Below, piece by piece: positions 63,426-64,000 of a stretch of 64,000 nt of DNA (positions within the stretch are counted from its first letter, which is position 1; every line of letters begins with the position of its first letter). The position numbers were made by a program, and so were the translations under genes. Source of the DNA: Candidatus Methanophagales archaeon (GTDB lineage Archaea > Halobacteriota > Syntropharchaeia > Alkanophagales > Methanospirareceae); contig JANPRD010000008.1 in the NCBI GenBank assembly GCA_024699715.1, positions 1 through 64,000 on the forward strand, given 5' to 3'. The notes under the pieces were generated by a model, which had not been told where the DNA came from, ran no database searches, and saw only the letters and a program-made list of their open reading frames with translations.

Positions 63426-64000
63426 TGCAAGTAGCGGTCGCTGGTAGCCGAGAGGCACAAGACCCGCCGTAGAACGCACAATTTCGCCTTCAACCCCCTT
63501 TTCACGCTTCCACCTCTCTAAAAACTTCTTTGGGGTCATTTTCGGTGCATTCCTTCCTCTCTTTTTTGTGTTAAGGAGCCAACCGACGCCAAGATTAACA
63601 GTGCGAGTGCGGTCATCCTTCGGAAAAATCCATAGATAGCCCATTTCATGCTGAAGCCAGTGCTGTTCAAGGAAATCTTTCGGGTAAATATTGCAGTTTT
63701 CAATCGTTTCTTGGTATGTGATGCCGAGCCTTTTTCTGTTTAAAGGTTTAAACAGCGGAGGACATCCTGAAGCGTCCAAAATGAAATCCGCATCGCCCAA
63801 ATCTTGCTTCCTTCTTATTTTTCTGCCTGTGATGATTTCAGCGCCCTCTCTCTCCGCAATCTCTGCGAGGAAGCGTAAAAATTTCGGCTTGTGAAGGACA
63901 ACCATTGTGCCGTTCAACTCTTTCTTCGGCAAAACAATATATTTTTTGTTGCATGTTCGTAGCAGAATTCCCTTCACCGCCTTGCTTATTGCATTCTTTG
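63312..64000 (-). CDS. Geranylgeranyl reductase family protein (5' end beyond window)
   Basis: FAD-dependent reductase of the family that saturates archaeal isoprenoid lipids. The N-terminal Rossmann segment lies outside the window; the frame is open at the edge (KNAISKAVKG). Visible are VVLHKPKFLRFLAEIAEREG, DADFILDASGCPPL, GYLWIFPKD and the second FAD motif IVFVGDAGIGADELTGGG. The substrate could be a digeranylgeranyl lipid, a quinone or another isoprenoid. GTG 63977 is an internal start only. Confidence 0.78.
   Translation of the reverse strand, partial: KNAISKAVKGILLRTCNKKYIVLPKKELNGTMVVLHKPKFLRFLAEIAEREGAEIITGRKIRRKQDLGDADFILDASGCPPLFKPLNRKRLGITYQETIENCNIYPKDFLEQHWLQHEMGYLWIFPKDDRTRTVNLGVGWLLNTKKRGRNAPKMTPKKFLERWKREKGVEGEIVRSTAGLVPLGYQRPLLAENIVFVGDAGIGADELTGGGISASVAQRKGIASLPLA

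Noticed and set aside
1-64000. tRNA, rRNA, replication origin or integrase-type mobile element
   Set aside because: I looked for T-loop motifs, rRNA-like stretches and integrase motifs by eye and saw none; a dedicated scan (tRNAscan-SE, Infernal) was not possible.

Overview
This window looks like chromosome from a euryarchaeon of the methanogen/ANME/Syntrophoarchaeia kind; ANME-1 (Methanophagales) or a close relative fits best, but that placement is inference. Supporting genes are archaeal eL40, eL43 and RpoP, the KEOPS subunits Cgi121 and Pcc1, sn-glycerol-1-phosphate dehydrogenase, archease, the methanofuran-pathway protein MfnF, TATA-box promoters, PGF-CTERM surface proteins, a multiheme cytochrome c, and surface modules (DUF3344, CARDB, cohesin, dockerin) typical of these groups. 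GTG and TTG starts are common. No rRNA, tRNA or CRISPR array was seen.

Layout. 0.2-4.3 kb (minus strand): multiheme cytochrome, egsA, MEMO-family protein, an acidic hypothetical, and eL40. 4.4-7.4 kb: asd, whose 3' end is joined to an IS200/IS605 TnpB element, then Cgi121. 7.4-11.5 kb: a decayed PGF-CTERM protein, an FAD oxidoreductase, a restriction-modification pair with a frame-broken nuclease, and a membrane protein. 11.6-15.0 kb: eL43, rpoP, pcc1, a tiny hydrophobic protein, rqcH. 15.0-18.3 kb: trpEGD behind a palindromic operator-like site and TATA box. 18.3-25.6 kb: coaE, mfnF, grpE, oapC, trpB2, a DUF429 protein, a Cys-rich unknown and a DUF2284 protein.

25.7-43.5 kb (minus strand) is a surface-assembly island with about ten cohesin-like modules in seven genes and three dockerins, mixed with CARDB, DUF3344, Ig-like, beta-helix and rhodanese domains. 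The three transcription units that carry dockerins share an AT-rich promoter element and seemingly a structured leader. 43.7-56.1 kb (plus strand) holds one roughly 11-kb gene for a CARDB-repeat surface protein with a C-terminal membrane anchor. Directly behind it lie an ExbB/TolQ/MotA-type proton-channel subunit and a DUF2149 (ExbD-like) protein. This suggests an energised envelope machine next to a cohesin/dockerin surface network. A second rhodanese-PGF-CTERM protein follows.

56.4-64 kb: archease, a Mre11-like phosphoesterase, a small unknown, a SAM methyltransferase, mutS with an extra C-terminal domain, and the 3' part of a geranylgeranyl-reductase-family gene that runs off the window.

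Caution: many reading frames are broken by single-base indels, in ordinary conserved genes (asd, rqcH, the DUF429 protein, the methyltransferase, the reductase) and heavily in 36.8-38.4, 40.5-41.0, 42.85-43.3 and 47-54 kb. Several sit in homopolymers or short repeats. Residual consensus error is the simplest explanation, but real decay cannot be excluded from sequence alone. Where a continuation in another frame is obvious I give the reconstruction.
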